The notes: generated by a model from the sequence alone, not told the origin. A DNA stretch of 64,000 nt from Acidobacteriota bacterium (GCA_947467605.1 CANIII010000020.1:30406-94405); one strand, 5' to 3'. Positions 9,541 through 22,844 are shown, counted from the stretch's first letter. Made by a program: numbers and translations.

Positions 9541-12358
9541 GCGCTCGCGGAGCCTGACGGGCCTGTTCTTTCTGGCGGTGATCGCGCTACTTGCGATCCC
9601 GTCTTTCTCGATCTACTACACGGACTGGCTCTGGTTTAAGGAGCTGGGATACACGCAGGTCTTCCTGCAGTCGATCAACGCCCAGGGAGCGGTGTTCGTC
9701 AGCGTATTTTCGGTGGCATTCGCATTTCTCTACGGCAATCTGCGCATCGCGCAGGTCGGCCTGAAGGTTTCGAGCCTCGTCTTTGGTCACAGCGCGGATG
9801 GCCGACCCGTATCGATCGAGCGAAGCGGGCTCGCGCGGATTGCGCTGGTTGGATCCACGATCCTTTCGGCGATGTTGGCCATCTCGTCGGCCGCGGATTG
9901 GATGAGCTGGATCTCGTTCTTCCGCGCCGTCCCCTTCGGCATCACCGATCCACTGCTCGGTCGCGACGTGTCGTTCTACGTCTTCCGCCTGCCCGTGCTT
10001 GATGCCATGCGTCAACAGGCGTTGCTCGTCACGGTGCTCTCACTGGCGGGTTCGGGCTTCATCTACCTCATGAGTGGCAGCGTCACGGCGGAGCCGCGCT
10101 ACGGCATCGCGTTCTGGCCACGGCTGCGACTCGGTCAGCAGGCACGCCGGCATCTGTCCTGGCTCGTCGCGATCGGTCTGGCGCTGATGGCGTGGGGCGC
10201 ATGGCTGGATCTACCGCGCATGCTGATCACGCCGGCTTCGGGCGATACAGCCGCGGTGATGCTTGGCGCCTCGTATGCGGATGCCCACGCGATCATGCCG
10301 ATCCTGCGGCTGAAGATCGTGATCCTGTCGGCCGGCAGCCTCCTGGCGATCTGGCATGGATTGAGTTCGCAGCGTTGGCCGGTGCCGTTCGCGCTGGCGG
10401 TCTACTTCGTCACCACCATCGGCGGCTCGCTGTATGGCTCGTTCATTCAGCAGTTCGTCGTCACACCGAATGAACAGGACAAAGAGCAGCCGTATATCGT
10501 GCACAACATCGCGGCCACACGTCACGCGTACGCGCTCGACCGCGTGGACGAACGCGAGCTGACGGGCGATGCGGAGCTGCAGCCGAAGGACATCATCGCG
10601 AATGCCGAGACCATCGCGAACGTGCGACTGTGGGATCACCAGCCGCTGTTGCAGACCTTCGCGCAGATTCAGGAAATCCGCACATACTACGACTTCCTCT
10701 CGGTCGACAACGACCGCTACTGGATCAACGGCAGGCAGCGCCAGGTCATGCTCTCCGCGCGCGAGCTCAACACTGACAGCCTGCCGAACCAGTCGTGGGT
10801 CAACAACCGATTGAGCTTTACCCATGGCTACGGCCTGACGCTCGGCCCGGTGAATCAGGTGACGACCGAAGGGCTGCCGGTGCTCTTCATCCGCGATTTG
10901 CCGCCCAAGTCCACGGCAGATCTGCCGGTCACGGAACCGAGCATCTACTTCGGCGAGCAGTCGAGTAACTACGTGCTCGTCAAGACCAACACTCAGGAAT
11001 TTCACTATCCGAAGAGTACGTCGAAGGTTGGCGAAGAGAACGTGATGACGACCTACGCCGGCACAGGCGGCGTGGAGGTCGGCGGCCGTTTCCGGCGCAT
11101 GCTGCTCGCGGCGCGATTCGGCAGCATGGAGATCTTCGTCACCAACCAGTTGCGCAAGGACAGCCGGATCCTCTTTCATCGGCAAATCCTCGATCGCGTG
11201 AAACAGATCGCACCGTTTCTCGAGTACGACCGCGACCCGTACATGGTCGTCGATGGTGGCCGGCTCTTCTGGATCATCGACGCCTACACGGCAACCGCCA
11301 ACTACCCGTACTCGGCTCGCGTGATGTCCAAGTCGGGCGAGCGCATCAACTACATTCGCAACTCAGTGAAGGCCGTCGTAGACGCGTTTAACGGCACGAC
11401 GACGTTCTATTTGGCAGAGCCGACCGATCCGCTGGCGCTGACAATTGCCAATATCTTTCCGAAGCTGTTTACGCCGATGAGCGAGATGCCGGCGAGTCTC
11501 CGCCAGCACGTGCGGTATCCCGAGGACATCTTCGCAATTCAATCCGCGGTGTTCGCGACGTACCACATGACGAATCCCGGCGTCTTCTACAACAAGGAAG
11601 ATCAGTGGCAGGTGCCGGTGCTCGATGCCGGCGACCACTCCACGCAGTCAATTCAGCCGTACTACACGATCATGAAGCTACCGGGCGAGAAACACCCGGA
11701 GTTCATTCAGATGCTGCCGTTCACGCCGCGGTTGAAAGACAACCTCTCGGCCTGGATGGTCGCGCGCAGTGACGGCGATCAGTACGGCAAGCTGCGCGTG
11801 TATCAGTTCCCCAAGCAGAGCCTGATCTTCGGGCCGAGCCAGATTGAAGCGAAGATCAATCAGGACCAGCTCATCTCGCCGCAGATCACGCTGTGGAACC
11901 AACAGGGATCGACGGTGAAGTTCGGCACGCTGCTCGTGATTCCGATCGAAGAGTCGCTGCTCTACGTACGCCCGCTGTATCTGCGGTCGTCGACCGGCAA
12001 GATCCCTGAACTCAAACGCGTCATCGTGGCCTACGGCAGCCGGATCGTCATGCGCGAGACCCTGACGCGCGCGCTGGTCGAGATTTTTGGGCCGTCAATT
12101 GCGTCGGCGCTTGAACCGGATCGTCTCGAGAACTCGGCCACGTCCGTGATCGAGTCGAGCTCGAGCATGCCGGAGGCCGTGGAGACCGACATCGCGTCGG
12201 ATGCCACGCTGTCGCAACTGGCCACGGAGCTGTCGGTCGCCATCGATCGCGCGGACAAGGCGCTACGCGAGGGCGACTTCGCCAGGTACGGCGATGAGCA
12301 GAAGCTCGTGCACGAACTCGTCGCGCGGATGAAGGCGCTGAAAAAAGCCGGGAGTTAA
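9541..12358 (+). CDS. UPF0182 family membrane protein
   Basis: Multi-TM N-terminus, [22 protein letters not shown] and NPYVFY-type large soluble domain typical of UPF0182. Confidence 0.9.
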
Positions 12359-12393
12359 TTGGGAGATTTTCCCCAATTAACTCCCGGCTTTTT
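12342..12393. terminator. Perfect 22-bp-arm palindrome acting as bidirectional terminator between convergent genes
   Basis: AAAAAGCCGGGAGTTAATTGGG - AGATTTTC - CCCAATTAACTCCCGGCTTTTT, U-tracts on both strands. Confidence 0.92.
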
Positions 12394-13780
12394 CTAGTAC
12401 CCGCAAGATCGCTGCCGCCGATTTCTCGATGTCGTCGGCGGTCGTTGACCAGTTGCTCACGGCGACGCGCATGGCGACCATCCCGTGCCAGGTCGTACCG
12501 CCGAGCCAACACGTCCCCTCGTCCTGCACGCCGGCAATCACGGCCTTGGTCAGCGCATCTGCGTCGCGGCCAGGCACTTCACATCGCACCAGCACCTGAT
12601 TGAGGACGACGTCGTTGAGGATGCGGATGTGGGGATGGACCTTAAGGAGATCTGCCATCAGGGCCGCGTGGCGGCAGCAGCGATCGATGAGGTCGCCGAC
12701 GCCGGTGGTGCCGAGCGACCGCAGTGCGGCGTAGATCGGCACGGCGCGACCGCGACGTGACTCTTCAGGCACGAACTCATGTGGGTCACGTTCAACTGCG
12801 GTGGCCACGATGTAGGCCGCCGAGAGTGACATCGCGCTGCGATGCGCGTCCGGATGCGCGACGAACACGATGCCGCTGTCGTAGGGCACGTTCAGCCATT
12901 TGTGGCCGTCTGTGGCGATGGAGTCGGCGCGGCTGATGCCCGCGACCAAGTGGGCACGAGCTGGAGATGTCGCCGCCCACAGCCCGAACGCGCCATCGAC
13001 GTGCAGCCAGATCGGTCGTGAATGCACCTGGCGTGCTTGGTCGACAGCCGTCGCGATGTGATCGAGCGGATCGAACGCGCCCGTGTTGACGTTGCCGGCC
13101 TGCGCACAGACGATGGCGGGCCCGGAGGTGGCGGCAAGCGTCTCGCGAATAGTGTCGGCGCGCATCCGGCCTTGTGCATCTGCCGGCACGCGGATGGCGG
13201 TGGCGGCACCGAAGCCCAGTAGTCGCAGCGCCATGAAGATCGTGTAGTGCGATTCGTCCGATGTGATTACGGTGACAGTGGGCGCACCGGCCAGGCCCTG
13301 CGCTTCCACATCCCACCCGGCCTCACGCAGCACGTGGTGACGCGCTGCGGCCAGCGCGGTGAAGTTCGCCATCTGGCAACCCGTCACAAAACCCACCGAC
13401 ATCGTTTCCGGGAGCCCAGCGAGCGACTTCAGCCATTCGGCTGTGATGTCTTCCACAACTGATACGAGCGGCGAGAGCGCGTAGACGCCGGCGTTCTGGT
13501 CCCACGCCGAGACAAGCCAGTCCGCAGCGACGGCGGCCGGCAGACAACCACCGATCACGAAGCCGAAGTAGCGGGGACCTGAAGAGGCCACGGTGCCGCG
13601 TGTGGCGGCCGCCGCGAGGCGATCGACGATCGACTCCGGTGTCTCGCCGGTGGTGCCGAGGGCGCCTCCCAGCGTCGCTCGAAGCTCGGCACTGGTCATT
13701 GTGGCTTTCACCGGCCGATCGGCCACCTGGCTGATGTAGTTGACGGCGTGGGCCGAGGTGCGTGGGAGGAGGTCCTTCAT
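12377..13780 (-). CDS. PLP-dependent decarboxylase (group II, aromatic-L-amino-acid/glutamate decarboxylase-like)
   Basis: SIATDGHKWLNVPYDSGIVFV PLP-Lys motif; HVDGAFG motif; ATGA overlap with upstream gene stop. Confidence 0.9.
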   Translation of the reverse strand: MKDLLPRTSAHAVNYISQVADRPVKATMTSAELRATLGGALGTTGETPESIVDRLAAAATRGTVASSGPRYFGFVIGGCLPAAVAADWLVSAWDQNAGVYALSPLVSVVEDITAEWLKSLAGLPETMSVGFVTGCQMANFTALAAARHHVLREAGWDVEAQGLAGAPTVTVITSDESHYTIFMALRLLGFGAATAIRVPADAQGRMRADTIRETLAATSGPAIVCAQAGNVNTGAFDPLDHIATAVDQARQVHSRPIWLHVDGAFGLWAATSPARAHLVAGISRADSIATDGHKWLNVPYDSGIVFVAHPDAHRSAMSLSAAYIVATAVERDPHEFVPEESRRGRAVPIYAALRSLGTTGVGDLIDRCCRHAALMADLLKVHPHIRILNDVVLNQVLVRCEVPGRDADALTKAVIAGVQDEGTCWLGGTTWHGMVAMRVAVSNWSTTADDIEKSAAAILRVLEKAGS

Positions 13781-14694
13781 TTCGCGTCCTTCTTCGTCCA
13801 ATAGCGAGCGAGGCCAGACCACGAGAAGTCGAACCGCCCCGCGCGAGCGTAGGCGTCAACTTCCTCGCGACCAGCCGAGCGCACCAGTTCTTCGGTCACG
13901 CCCACCGCAAACGCCGCAGCGCGCTCTTCGTCGCTGCCGTCTGTGGCGAGCGACGCGCGGACGCGCGCACTCCAGTCGTCGGTGCGTTTCCACAGATCTT
14001 GAAAATGCACACGCGGCGCCGATTGCGGACCGAAGTGTGTGAGAAAGAGCACATCGGGATTCCAGTCGAGAATGGTCTGGGTGCTCTGACGCCAGGCGTC
14101 GAGGTCGATGTCGGGTGGCGGCGTCGGTGGCACCACGACGCGTCCACTCGATCGACACATGCCGGCGGTGTCTCCGACGAACGCAATCTTGGACGCCGGC
14201 AGAAAGTAGCTCACGTGATGCCACGCATGGCCCGGCGTCCACGCGATGTCCACATCGTGCCCCACCACAGTGGCGCGGCCGCGATCGCCGATCGTGTCGA
14301 TGTTGGCGGCCGGCACCGGCAGGATCTCGCCCCACAGTCGATCCATGTCGGCACCATAGAGCCGGGTCGCGCTGGCCAACAGCCTCGACGGATCGATCAT
14401 GTGCGCGGCACCGCGCTCGTGCACGATCACGCGCGCGGTCGGACATTCCTTGAGCAGCGTGCCCACGCTGGCCGCATGGTCGAGGTGAATGTGGGTGATC
14501 AGGATCGAGCGAATGTCAGCAGTCGAATATCCGCGCGCTCCGAGCGCCGCCCGCAACACCGGCAGTGATGTCGTCGGTCCGGGATCCACGAGCGCGACGC
14601 CATCAGCACCGTGCAAGAGACCGGTCGCGATGATGCCAGGTTGGCCGATGAAGTGGAGATCAAAGTAGTCGACGCCGGGGGCGAGAGGGGTCAT
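13777..14694 (-). CDS. MBL-fold metallo-hydrolase
   Basis: THIHLDHAAS motif, FVGDTAGM; internal ATG start (MTPLAPGVDYFDL). Confidence 0.9.
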   Translation of the reverse strand: MTPLAPGVDYFDLHFIGQPGIIATGLLHGADGVALVDPGPTTSLPVLRAALGARGYSTADIRSILITHIHLDHAASVGTLLKECPTARVIVHERGAAHMIDPSRLLASATRLYGADMDRLWGEILPVPAANIDTIGDRGRATVVGHDVDIAWTPGHAWHHVSYFLPASKIAFVGDTAGMCRSSGRVVVPPTPPPDIDLDAWRQSTQTILDWNPDVLFLTHFGPQSAPRVHFQDLWKRTDDWSARVRASLATDGSDEERAAAFAVGVTEELVRSAGREEVDAYARAGRFDFSWSGLARYWTKKDAK

Positions 14695-14736
14695 TCTGAG
14701 GGAGTATCCTAACGCGCTCCGCAGATCGAGGTCCCC

Positions 14737-15621
14737 ATGAAAGGCATTCGCAAGATCGCTGACCGTCTCATCGCGCCACCAGGCAAGAAGATCTCGCTCA
14801 AACACTTTGATCCGCGATGGACGGGCAAGTTCAAGGACGCATCACTGGCACCGGCGCTGTTGGCCGATGGCGTGCAGAGGCTCGCCAAGCTGCAAGACAC
14901 GCTCTACGCGCACGATCAGTATTCCGTGCTCGTCATCTTTCAGGCGATGGACGCCGCGGGCAAAGACGGCACGATCCGCCATGTGATGTCGGGTCTCAAC
15001 CCGCAGGGATGCCAGGTCTTCAGCTTCAAAGCGCCGTCATCCGAAGAGCGTGACCACACATATCTCTGGCGGTCGGTGAAAGCGTTGCCGGAGCGCGGCC
15101 GCATCGGCATCCACAACCGCTCGCACTACGAAGAAGTGCTGGTCGCGCGCGTGCATCCGGAGATCCTGCAGGGACAGCGGCTGCCGGCGGCCGCGACGAA
15201 CAACAAGGACATCTGGAAGCATCGATTCAAAGAGATCAACGACTTCGAACATCACCTCGTCAGAAACGGCACGATCGTCCTGAAGTTCTTCCTCAACGTG
15301 TCGAAGGCCGAGCAGAAGCGCCGCTTTCTCGAGCGCATCGAAGATCCGTCGAAGAACTGGAAGTTCTCTGCCGGCGATGTGAAAGAACGTGCGCTCTGGA
15401 AAGACTACATGCGCGCATACGAAGACGTGTTCACACATACGAGCACGAAGTGGGCACCGTGGTACATCATCCCCGCCGATAACAAGTGGTTCATGCGCTT
15501 GTCCGTGGCCGGCATCCTGTGCCGCACGCTCGAATCATTGAACCTCGAGTATCCGAAACTCGGCAAAGTACAGATGAAGGAGCTGATGGACGCACGTCAG
15601 GTCCTGATGCGCGAGAAATAG
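14737..15621 (+). CDS. Polyphosphate kinase 2 family (PPK2) protein
   Basis: FQAMDAAGKDGTIRHVMSGLNPQGC, RSHYEEVLVARVHPE, WYIIPADNKWF motifs. Confidence 0.94.
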   Translation: MKGIRKIADRLIAPPGKKISLKHFDPRWTGKFKDASLAPALLADGVQRLAKLQDTLYAHDQYSVLVIFQAMDAAGKDGTIRHVMSGLNPQGCQVFSFKAPSSEERDHTYLWRSVKALPERGRIGIHNRSHYEEVLVARVHPEILQGQRLPAAATNNKDIWKHRFKEINDFEHHLVRNGTIVLKFFLNVSKAEQKRRFLERIEDPSKNWKFSAGDVKERALWKDYMRAYEDVFTHTSTKWAPWYIIPADNKWFMRLSVAGILCRTLESLNLEYPKLGKVQMKELMDARQVLMREK

Positions 15622-15642
15622 GAGACCTAGTATCCTGTGAGC

Positions 15643-16224
15643 ATGCTGACGACACTCATTGTCTTGTCGCTGACGTTCGGCCTGCCCCTGAGTCCGGTGC
15701 AGGCACCTCAGGCTGCTGCCGTCTTCGAACAGGGCATGCCCTGGAGCGACTACGTCGCCAGCACGAAGCAGCAACACGACATCTGGGTGCGCAACGCCGG
15801 CCGCGACGTGCCCGCCGCGCTGGTCGAGCGCCTCCGCAAGGCCAGCTCAGGCCTGCGATTGCTCGCGGTCGCCGAAGACTGGTGCACCGACTCGGTCAAC
15901 AGCGTGCCCTATCTCGGCAGCCTCGCCACCAAAGCCGGCGTCGACCTCCGCATCGTCAATTCCGAAGTCGGCAAGTCGTTCATGGAGGCGCACCGCACGC
16001 CTGATGGTCGAGCCGCGACGCCGACGATTATCCTCATCAGAGACGGCAAGGAAGTAGCCGCGTGGTCCGAGCGACCGGTGTCCCTGCAGACATGGTTTCT
16101 GGAAATGGCCAACAAGATCGATTCGTCGGAACGCCAGCAGAGAAAGCTCAACTGGTATGACTGGAATCGCGGCGAAGATGCGCTGAAGGAACTCGTGGCG
16201 CTGGCAGAACAGACACAGAAGTGA
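15643..16224 (+). CDS. Thioredoxin-family protein (thioredoxin_9-like)
   Basis: Signal peptide; AEDWCTDSVNSVPYL; ATPTIILIRDGKEV; GTG 15637 is an alternative start. Confidence 0.75.
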   Translation: MLTTLIVLSLTFGLPLSPVQAPQAAAVFEQGMPWSDYVASTKQQHDIWVRNAGRDVPAALVERLRKASSGLRLLAVAEDWCTDSVNSVPYLGSLATKAGVDLRIVNSEVGKSFMEAHRTPDGRAATPTIILIRDGKEVAAWSERPVSLQTWFLEMANKIDSSERQQRKLNWYDWNRGEDALKELVALAEQTQK

Positions 16225-16538
16225 GCCACGCCGACCAACACACCGACGGTTCGGTCAAGGAACGCGTCACACCGAAGAAGCAGGAGCCGGAGCTCTACAA
16301 GGTCTTCCTGATCAACGATGACTACTCGACCATGGACTTCGTCATCGAAGTGCTCGAGACGGTCTTTCAGAAATCGCCCGCTGAGGCCTACCGCATCATG
16401 ATCCACGTGCACACGCAGGGTCAGGGACTGGCCGGCGTGTATCCATGGGAAGTGGCAGAGACGAAAGTCTCGACCGTGACGGAGATGGCGAAAGACGCGG
16501 GATTCCCGCTCCGCGCGGTCATTGAAGGCAATACGTAA
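16221..16538 (+). CDS. clpS: ATP-dependent Clp protease adaptor ClpS
   Basis: YKVFLINDDYSTMDFVIEVLETVF ... AYRIMIHVHTQGQGLAGVYPWEVAETK. Confidence 0.96.
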   Translation: MSHADQHTDGSVKERVTPKKQEPELYKVFLINDDYSTMDFVIEVLETVFQKSPAEAYRIMIHVHTQGQGLAGVYPWEVAETKVSTVTEMAKDAGFPLRAVIEGNT

Positions 16539-18017
16539 CTACTTGTAGGTCGCTTTCAGTTCGTCGATCACCGCTCGGCGCACGTCGCGCAGGTCTTCCG
16601 GATCGTGCACACCAGGATTCGTGCGAGTGAGATAGCCAAGATTGGCTTCGCCGCCTGTGAGCAGGAAGTCTGAGATGCCCACAAGGTAGCGCTTCGCAGG
16701 ATCGAGCGGCACGCCGTTGATGACCCAGCCGCTGCTGTTGCGCACCGTGCCATCACTCGTGTGCAGGAAGCCACCCGTGCCCTGATTGCCGAGCCCTTGA
16801 TCCAGCACTTTCGCGAGGAACGCCCCGTCGAATGACACGCGCACCACTTTGCCGCCGAACGGGAGGACGCGAATGATGTCGTACTCGGTAATCGGTCCCG
16901 GCGTCAGCACGTCGTCAATCCGCACCGAACCGCCGTTGAAGATGCCGACCTCGGCCTTCGCTTCATGCCGCATGGCATTGGCGATAATCTGCGTCAGCTT
17001 GCCTTCGCGATTGCGAATGGTCGTCTCTCGACCGTCGAGCGGCTCAGTCAGCGTTGCCACAGAGGCTTCCGGTGCGAACCCGTCTCGGCGAAACGCGTCG
17101 AACGCCGTCGTGGTCCACTTCTTCACCAGAGCGTCAACTGACGGCAACGCCGTGACCTGATCGTCGATGATCTGGAGTCGCGCACTGACCGTCGGCCGGG
17201 CACCCGTGGCGCCGAACGACATCGACACAATGGCGAGCGAGCGCACGTTGGCGTCGGCCTTGATGATCGGCGTGAAGTGCTCGCCGCGTCGCAGCATCCA
17301 GTTCTCATGCTCATGGCCGCCGAGAATCACGTCGATCTCCGGTACGGCAATCGCCAACTCGGCGTCGCCGGCAAGCGTGAGGTGCGTCAGCGCCACGATG
17401 GCGTCGACCTTGCCCTTGAGCTGCGCCACCGCGGACTTTGCGCTGTCGATCGGCGGCAGATACTTCACCCACGGTTTCTGATTCGCATCGGTCACGATGC
17501 CGATGACACCGATGCGCAGTGTGCGGCCCGATGCCGTCATCGGCACGATGTGCGTCGCCACGGTGTTGGCGAAGGGCTGTCCCTGTGCGTCGACGACGTT
17601 GGTGACAACGATCTTGAACTTCGACTCGATCATGCGCGCAGCGAACGCCGCCGGTGAGATGTCGAACTCGTGATTGCCAAGTGTCGCCACCTGCAGACCC
17701 GTGGCGTTCAGCACATCGACCATTTGCCTGCCGGCGAGCGCCTCGCCATTCACGCGTGCCGTGCCCAGCGCGGACGGCGAGACGTAGTCACCGCCGAGCG
17801 TCACAAGCAGTGGCGCGTTGGTCCGCTTGAGCTGCGCGATCGAGGCGGCCACGCGCGCGAGACCGCCTGACTTGCCGCCTTCGACCGCGCCAATCTCATA
17901 CACGTCATTGAAATGCGCAATCGTGATCACCGCACGTGTGGATGTCTGAGCGTTGAGGATGAGCGTCGACGTGAGTGCGAGAGACGCAAGCAGAGTGAGT
18001 CGGATCTTGAGCGTCAT
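16539..18017 (-). CDS. Bifunctional metallophosphatase/5'-nucleotidase (UshA-like)
   Basis: Signal peptide; AHFNDVYEIG, GGDYVSPS, LGNHEFD, GGHEHE motifs; C-terminal 5'-nucleotidase domain. Confidence 0.93.
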   Translation of the reverse strand: MTLKIRLTLLASLALTSTLILNAQTSTRAVITIAHFNDVYEIGAVEGGKSGGLARVAASIAQLKRTNAPLLVTLGGDYVSPSALGTARVNGEALAGRQMVDVLNATGLQVATLGNHEFDISPAAFAARMIESKFKIVVTNVVDAQGQPFANTVATHIVPMTASGRTLRIGVIGIVTDANQKPWVKYLPPIDSAKSAVAQLKGKVDAIVALTHLTLAGDAELAIAVPEIDVILGGHEHENWMLRRGEHFTPIIKADANVRSLAIVSMSFGATGARPTVSARLQIIDDQVTALPSVDALVKKWTTTAFDAFRRDGFAPEASVATLTEPLDGRETTIRNREGKLTQIIANAMRHEAKAEVGIFNGGSVRIDDVLTPGPITEYDIIRVLPFGGKVVRVSFDGAFLAKVLDQGLGNQGTGGFLHTSDGTVRNSSGWVINGVPLDPAKRYLVGISDFLLTGGEANLGYLTRTNPGVHDPEDLRDVRRAVIDELKATYK

Positions 18018-18041
18018 GCAGTCATGATTGTAATCCTGCAT

Positions 18042-18047
18042 TAGGAT
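18042..18047 (+). promoter_or_regulatory. Putative -10 (TAGGAT) for leaderless clpA transcript
   Basis: TAGGAT-GGAAGA-ATG, 6-nt spacing to start 18054, no SD. Confidence 0.5.
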
Positions 18048-18053
18048 GGAAGA

Positions 18054-20336
18054 ATGTTCTCCGCCTCACTCGAGATTGTGCTGACTGTGTCGTATCGCGA
18101 GGCCGTGTCACGGGGGCACGCCTATCTCACGCTCGAACACTTGCTCTACGCGCTCGCGCACGATCAGGAAGGCGAGCAGATTCTCACGGCCTGCGGTGCG
18201 AATCTCGCGGACCTGCGCGAGGCGTTGCAGGACTATCTCGAATCGTCGATCGAGCGCGTGAAGCGCGGCAACGAGCGCGAGCCTGAACAGACGACCGCGT
18301 TTCAGCGCGTGCTGCAAACGGCGGTCCTGCATGTGCAGAGCGCTGGCCGTCAGGAAGTGAAGTCGGGCGACATTCTCGCGGCGATCCTTCAGCAGCCGAA
18401 GTCACACGCGGCCAAGCTTCTCGACGCGCAGCACATCACGCGCCTCGACATCCTCGAATACATCTCGCACGGCGTGAGCAAACTGCCGTCGGCCGGATCC
18501 CCGGATCCTGCGGATGGTCCGGCCACAGCGGGTCGCGGCGACGAAGGCCGGGCGACGCAGAAAGATCCGCTTGCCGCCTACTGCGTGAACCTCAGCGACA
18601 AGGCGCGCGAAGGCAAGCTCGATCCACTCGTCGGCCGCGCCGCAGAACTGAAGCGCACGATCGAGGTGCTCTGCCGTCGCCGCAAGAACAATCCTGTCTT
18701 CGTCGGCGATGCCGGCGTGGGCAAGACCGCGATGGCCGAGGGCCTCGCCGCTCGGCTGATCCAGGACGACGCTCCTGAGCCGCTCAAAGACGCCGAGGTC
18801 TACTCGCTCGACACCACCGCGCTGCTCGCGGGCACACGATTCCGCGGCGACTTCGAAGAGCGTTTCAAGAGCGTGGTCAAGGCGCTTGCCGCCAAACCAA
18901 AACCGATCCTGTTCATTGACGAGATTCACTCCACGGTAGGTGCCGGCGCCACCACGGGCGGCACCATGGACCTGGCCACGTTGATCAAGCCGATCCTGAC
19001 CGCGGGCGAATTGCGCGTCATCGGCTCGACGACCTTCGACGAATACAAGCACATCGAAAAAGACCGCGCGCTTGCGCGTCGACTGCAGCGCATCGCGATC
19101 GACGAGCCGTCCATTGCCGAGGCGACGCAGATCCTCGGTGGTCTGCGCAGCCGCTATCAGGATCATCATCAAGTCACGTACACCGACGCCGCACTTGAAG
19201 CCGCGGCGAAGCTCGCGTCACGCCACCTGCGCGAGGGTCGACTGCCCGACAGCGCGATCGACGTGATCGATGAAGCCGGCGCGGTCGCGCGGCTCGCATC
19301 AACCAGCGGCGTCGTGCCCGTGGTGGATGCGGCCGAGGTCGAGGTGGTGATCGCCAAGATCGCGCGGATCCCGGAACGGCAGGCCACGGCATCAGACCGC
19401 GAGCGATTGCGCGGCCTCGAAGACTCCCTCAAGCGCGTCGTCTTTGGCCAGGAAGAGGCCGTTCGTGCCGTCGCGCAGTCGATCAAGCGGTCGCGTGCAG
19501 GCCTCGGCAGCCCCGAGCGGCCGTCTGGCTGCTTCCTGTTTACCGGGCCCACAGGCGTCGGCAAGACAGAGCTCGCCAAGCAGTTGGCGCTGCAGCTCGG
19601 CAACGAGTTCATTCGCTTCGACATGTCGGAATACATGGAGAAGCATGCGGTGGCTCGCCTCATCGGCGCGCCACCAGGCTACGTCGGCTTCGAGCAGGGT
19701 GGTCAGCTCGTCGACGCCGTCCGCACGCATCCCTACTGCGTCGTGCTCCTCGATGAGATCGAGAAGGCGCATCCCGACATCTTCAACATACTGCTCCAGG
19801 TGATGGATCACGCGACGCTCACCGACAACAGCGGACGCAAGGCGGACTTCCGCAACGCGGTGCTGATCATGACGTCCAACGCCGGCTCGCGCGAGATGAG
19901 CGCCAAGACGATGGGGTTCAAGGACAGCGCCGGCGGTAAGGCCGGCCAGTCGAAGGCGGCAATCGAGCGGATGTTCAGCCCCGAGTTCCGCAATCGTCTC
20001 GACGCCATCGTGACATTTGGCACGCTGTCACCGGCAGTGATGGAGACCATTGTCGAGAAGTTCATTCTGCAGCTCGAAGCGCAGTTGTCTGAGAAACACG
20101 TCGCGATCACGCTCACGCCTGCGGCGCGCGCGTGGCTGGCAACGAAGGGCTACGACCCGAGCTTTGGCGCTCGTCCGCTCAGCCGAGTCATCCAGCGCGA
20201 GGTGCGCGACCCGCTCACCGACGAGATCCTCTTCGGCAAGTTGGAACACGGCGGTACGGTGACGATCGACATGGTAGATGACAAGCTGACGTTTGCGTGC
20301 GAAGCCAAGGCGCCGGCGGAGGCCAGCCATGTCTGA
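18054..20336 (+). CDS. clpA: ATP-dependent Clp protease ATP-binding subunit ClpA
   Basis: ClpN domain, two AAA modules ([18 protein letters not shown]), [29 protein letters not shown]. Confidence 0.97.
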   Translation: MFSASLEIVLTVSYREAVSRGHAYLTLEHLLYALAHDQEGEQILTACGANLADLREALQDYLESSIERVKRGNEREPEQTTAFQRVLQTAVLHVQSAGRQEVKSGDILAAILQQPKSHAAKLLDAQHITRLDILEYISHGVSKLPSAGSPDPADGPATAGRGDEGRATQKDPLAAYCVNLSDKAREGKLDPLVGRAAELKRTIEVLCRRRKNNPVFVGDAGVGKTAMAEGLAARLIQDDAPEPLKDAEVYSLDTTALLAGTRFRGDFEERFKSVVKALAAKPKPILFIDEIHSTVGAGATTGGTMDLATLIKPILTAGELRVIGSTTFDEYKHIEKDRALARRLQRIAIDEPSIAEATQILGGLRSRYQDHHQVTYTDAALEAAAKLASRHLREGRLPDSAIDVIDEAGAVARLASTSGVVPVVDAAEVEVVIAKIARIPERQATASDRERLRGLEDSLKRVVFGQEEAVRAVAQSIKRSRAGLGSPERPSGCFLFTGPTGVGKTELAKQLALQLGNEFIRFDMSEYMEKHAVARLIGAPPGYVGFEQGGQLVDAVRTHPYCVVLLDEIEKAHPDIFNILLQVMDHATLTDNSGRKADFRNAVLIMTSNAGSREMSAKTMGFKDSAGGKAGQSKAAIERMFSPEFRNRLDAIVTFGTLSPAVMETIVEKFILQLEAQLSEKHVAITLTPAARAWLATKGYDPSFGARPLSRVIQREVRDPLTDEILFGKLEHGGTVTIDMVDDKLTFACEAKAPAEASHV

Positions 20337-20886
20337 GATGAAAGTGAACGATCGCCGCTGGTGGGCGAAGGAACAGACCGACACAGGTGAGCCGGTCGCC
20401 GAAGAACCGAAGCTGAAGCCCGCCTACGTCGAAGAACTCGAACAGAAAGTGGCCGCGAAGGATCAGGAGATCCAGCGCCTGATCGCGTTGAATCGATCGG
20501 CGACCACGGAGTTCGACGATGCCCGCGCGCGCCTGCGAAAGGAACTCTCGAAAGACGTTGAGCGCGGCCGACGATCGATGCTTGTGTCGTTTCTCGAAGT
20601 GCTCGACAACCTCGACCGCGCACTGGAGGCCGCAGGGAACAAGGCCGATCCATTCGTTCAGGGCGTCTCGATCGTGCGCCAGCAATTCCTGTCAACGCTT
20701 GAGGGCATGGGCGTGAAGCGCGTCGATCCGATCGGCCAGACATTCGATCCGGCGATTCACGAAGCCGTGTCGAGCGTGCCATCGCCAGCAGGCACCGCGC
20801 CCAACACCGTCATCGGCGTCATTCGGCCCGGCTATGTGATGGGCGACGACGTGATTCGGCCGGCGGCGGTCGCGGTCAGCACGTAA
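20329..20886 (+). CDS. grpE: Nucleotide exchange factor GrpE
   Basis: Coiled coil followed by FDPAIHEAVSSVPS...VIGVIRPGYVMGDDVIRPAAVAVS; 8-nt overlap with clpA. Confidence 0.92.
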   Translation: MSEMKVNDRRWWAKEQTDTGEPVAEEPKLKPAYVEELEQKVAAKDQEIQRLIALNRSATTEFDDARARLRKELSKDVERGRRSMLVSFLEVLDNLDRALEAAGNKADPFVQGVSIVRQQFLSTLEGMGVKRVDPIGQTFDPAIHEAVSSVPSPAGTAPNTVIGVIRPGYVMGDDVIRPAAVAVST

Positions 20887-20903
20887 GGTTCCCCGGATCT
20901 TCC

Positions 20904-22844
<1,941 letters not shown>

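Noticed and set aside
10211-11185. 324-aa minus-strand ORF within UPF0182
   Set aside because: Antisense to a long conserved membrane protein gene; no recognisable domain.
18402-19172. 256-aa minus-strand ORF within clpA
   Set aside because: Antisense shadow of the AAA module of clpA.
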